Positions 62,732 to 64,000 of a stretch of 64,000 nucleotides of DNA are shown piece after piece. The stretch's first letter is position 1. Each line of letters starts with the position of its first letter. Both the position numbers and the translations under genes were made by a program. The notes beneath the pieces were generated by a model. The model worked only from the letters and a program-made list of their open reading frames with translations. It did not search any database and had not been told where the DNA came from. The stretch comes from Eubacteriales bacterium (lineage in GTDB: Bacteria; Bacillota; Clostridia; Lachnospirales; Lachnospiraceae): contig JAUNGM010000008.1 in NCBI GenBank assembly GCA_030524545.1, positions 29,632 to 93,631 on the forward strand. Direction: 5' to 3'.

Positions 62732-64000
62732 ATGTCAAGACGAGGAAAGAAAAGAGTTTTATTTATCCTTGAAATTATTGTTTTGATGCTTTTTATCGGC
62801 GGTCTGTTTGTTTACGGACAGATTACTTCAAGGCTGGACAAGATTGAACAGCCTGTGCTGGATGAACAGAAAATAGCTGTCAATCCGGCAGTAAAGGCAT
62901 CCGAATCCACGATGACCGGATATACGACCTATGCCCTGTTTGGAATTGACAGACGCACCAAGAACGAAAATTATGCAGGCGAAAACAGTGATACGATCAT
63001 CATTGCAAGTGTTAACAATGATACCAAGGATGTAAAACTGGTATCTGTATACAGGGATACTCTTCTGAACATCGGCAGTGATACTTATTCCAAAGCAAAT
63101 GCTGCTTATGCCTATGGCGGAGCGGAACAGGCGATTTCCATGCTGAATACGAACCTGGATCTGAATATTCAGGATTATGCAACGATTGACTTTAATGCGC
63201 TGACTGCGGCTGTGGATGCCCTTGGAGGACTGGATATTCCTCTTTCCTACGCGGAAATCGTGCATATGAATAATTATTGTGTGGAGACATCGAAGGAAAC
63301 TGGTAAGAGTTACACACCGGTGCCGACTCCGGATCCGAAACCGGAGGATGAAGAGGCAGATCTGGGTACGTATCATCTGAATGGCGTCCAGGCAACTTCC
63401 TATTGCCGAATCCGTTATACAGCAAGTCTGGATATGGGACGTACGGAGCGTCAGCGGGAGGTTCTGTCTATGCTTGTCGATAAGGCAAAGCAGGCTGGCC
63501 TGACTTCACTGTTTGATTTGATGGATGAGGTCTTCCCGATGGTTACGACCTCTTTAAACAAAAATGAAATTTTACAGATGATTCCGACTGTAATTGGATA
63601 TAGCCTGAATGAAACGACCGGCTTTCCGGTTTCCTATAAGTTTTCCAAGATTAACGGCGGTGATGTGATCTTACCGACAGATCTCATAACCAATGTGCAG
63701 GAACTGCATAAATTCCTGTACGGAGATGCTGTGGCTTATACACCTTCTGATGAGGTTGCTGCTTACAGTAATCGCATTAATGAAATTGACGCTCAGGGAG
63801 GCACAGGGGCATCTATTACAGAGATTCCTGAGGAGCCGTCTGATCAGAGTTGGTCAGATACTACTTCCGATGACAGCAATGACTATAGTAGTGAATATAA
63901 TAATGACTACAGCGGCGGCGGAGATTACAGCAACGGCGGCGACTACACCGGTGGCGGTGACTATACTGACGGCGATTACACCGGTGGTGGTGACTATACC
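62732..64000 (+). CDS. LytR-CpsA-Psr (LCP) family glycan ligase, 3' end cut by window
   Basis: The frame from the ATG at 62732 (after AAGGGGAAAG) is open to the window end, giving 423 residues and no stop. A basic start and one membrane helix (about 10-29) precede the LCP domain (about 65-300), with NSDTIIIASVN, VSVYRDTLL, AYAYGGAEQAISML, DYATIDFNAL and CRIRYTASLDMGRTERQREV; the arginines and aspartates that bind the polyprenyl pyrophosphate are kept. LCP proteins move finished chains from the lipid carrier to peptidoglycan. The visible C-terminus is a low-complexity Gly/Asp/Tyr region with repeated GGGDYT units. Closing a glycan locus, it is the likely attachment step. Confidence 0.93.
   Translation, partial: MSRRGKKRVLFILEIIVLMLFIGGLFVYGQITSRLDKIEQPVLDEQKIAVNPAVKASESTMTGYTTYALFGIDRRTKNENYAGENSDTIIIASVNNDTKDVKLVSVYRDTLLNIGSDTYSKANAAYAYGGAEQAISMLNTNLDLNIQDYATIDFNALTAAVDALGGLDIPLSYAEIVHMNNYCVETSKETGKSYTPVPTPDPKPEDEEADLGTYHLNGVQATSYCRIRYTASLDMGRTERQREVLSMLVDKAKQAGLTSLFDLMDEVFPMVTTSLNKNEILQMIPTVIGYSLNETTGFPVSYKFSKINGGDVILPTDLITNVQELHKFLYGDAVAYTPSDEVAAYSNRINEIDAQGGTGASITEIPEEPSDQSWSDTTSDDSNDYSSEYNNDYSGGGDYSNGGDYTGGGDYTDGDYTGGGDYT

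Noticed and set aside
62828-63376. Minus-strand frames in the last 1.2 kb
   Set aside because: The plus strand there encodes the LCP protein with all family motifs; it is open to the window end. The minus frames are shadows.
1-64000. tRNA, rRNA, transposase, integrase or phage genes
   Set aside because: None recognised by eye; all long frames fit core, sporulation, wall or glycan functions.

Overview
The window looks like the chromosome of a spore-forming, Gram-positive anaerobe of the Clostridia, most like a gut Lachnospiraceae member. Signs are the gpr-spoIIP sporulation pair, a GerMN lipoprotein, secreted proteins with aromatic wall-binding repeats, strong AGGAGG-type ribosome sites with many GTG/TTG starts, and moderate GC. 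The genus cannot be fixed from sequence alone. I see no tRNA, rRNA, CRISPR array, phage or transposase; nearly all genes are on the plus strand, only rpsT and one D,D-carboxypeptidase being on minus.

Layout. 1-2.9 kb: end of a drug/peptide-type ABC-2 exporter operon. 2.9-10.8 kb: a small transporter, then a compact run of ComEA-like lipoprotein, response regulator, histidine kinase, GerMN lipoprotein, ComEC and holA. 10.9-17.4 kb: rpsT (minus), gpr, spoIIP, a structured 420-bp spacer with repeats, lepA, a small lipoprotein and hemW. 17.5-24.6 kb: uvrA, an mreB-family gene, recD2, comF. 24.7-28.8 kb: two unknown membrane proteins, the c-di-AMP cyclase cdaA, its regulator cdaR, and an HPr protein. 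28.8-34.8 kb: three secreted wall enzymes sharing one type of binding repeat (L,D-transpeptidase, GH25 muramidase, amidase).

34.8-64 kb is one large surface-glycan region. It holds all four dTDP-rhamnose genes (rfbB, rfbA, rfbC, rfbD, scattered), a clear WecE-type aminotransferase that would turn the RfbB product into dTDP-4-amino-4,6-dideoxygalactose, a GT2 of the polyprenyl-phosphate sugar transferase type, two half-size SMR/EamA flippase-like proteins, a PLP enzyme, an ATP-grasp ligase, and a YfhO-type GT-C membrane protein. Together these suggest an extracellular three-component glycosylation route. A second layer builds and exports the main chain: a polyprenyl-phosphate sugar-1-phosphate transferase, four GT2 proteins (three with two GT domains), a Wzm/Wzt-type ABC exporter whose ATPase has an extra C-terminal domain, and next to it a methyltransferase plus a kinase-like protein that together resemble the two halves of WbdD-type chain terminators. 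An LCP-family ligase, cut by the window end, would attach the chain to peptidoglycan. Two paralogous D,D-carboxypeptidases sit within this region.

The most interesting candidates are the Fuc4N/ATP-grasp/SMR/YfhO decoration system, the split WbdD-like terminator, and the repeated hairpin element before lepA. These functions are inferred from motifs and gene order, with no searches run.
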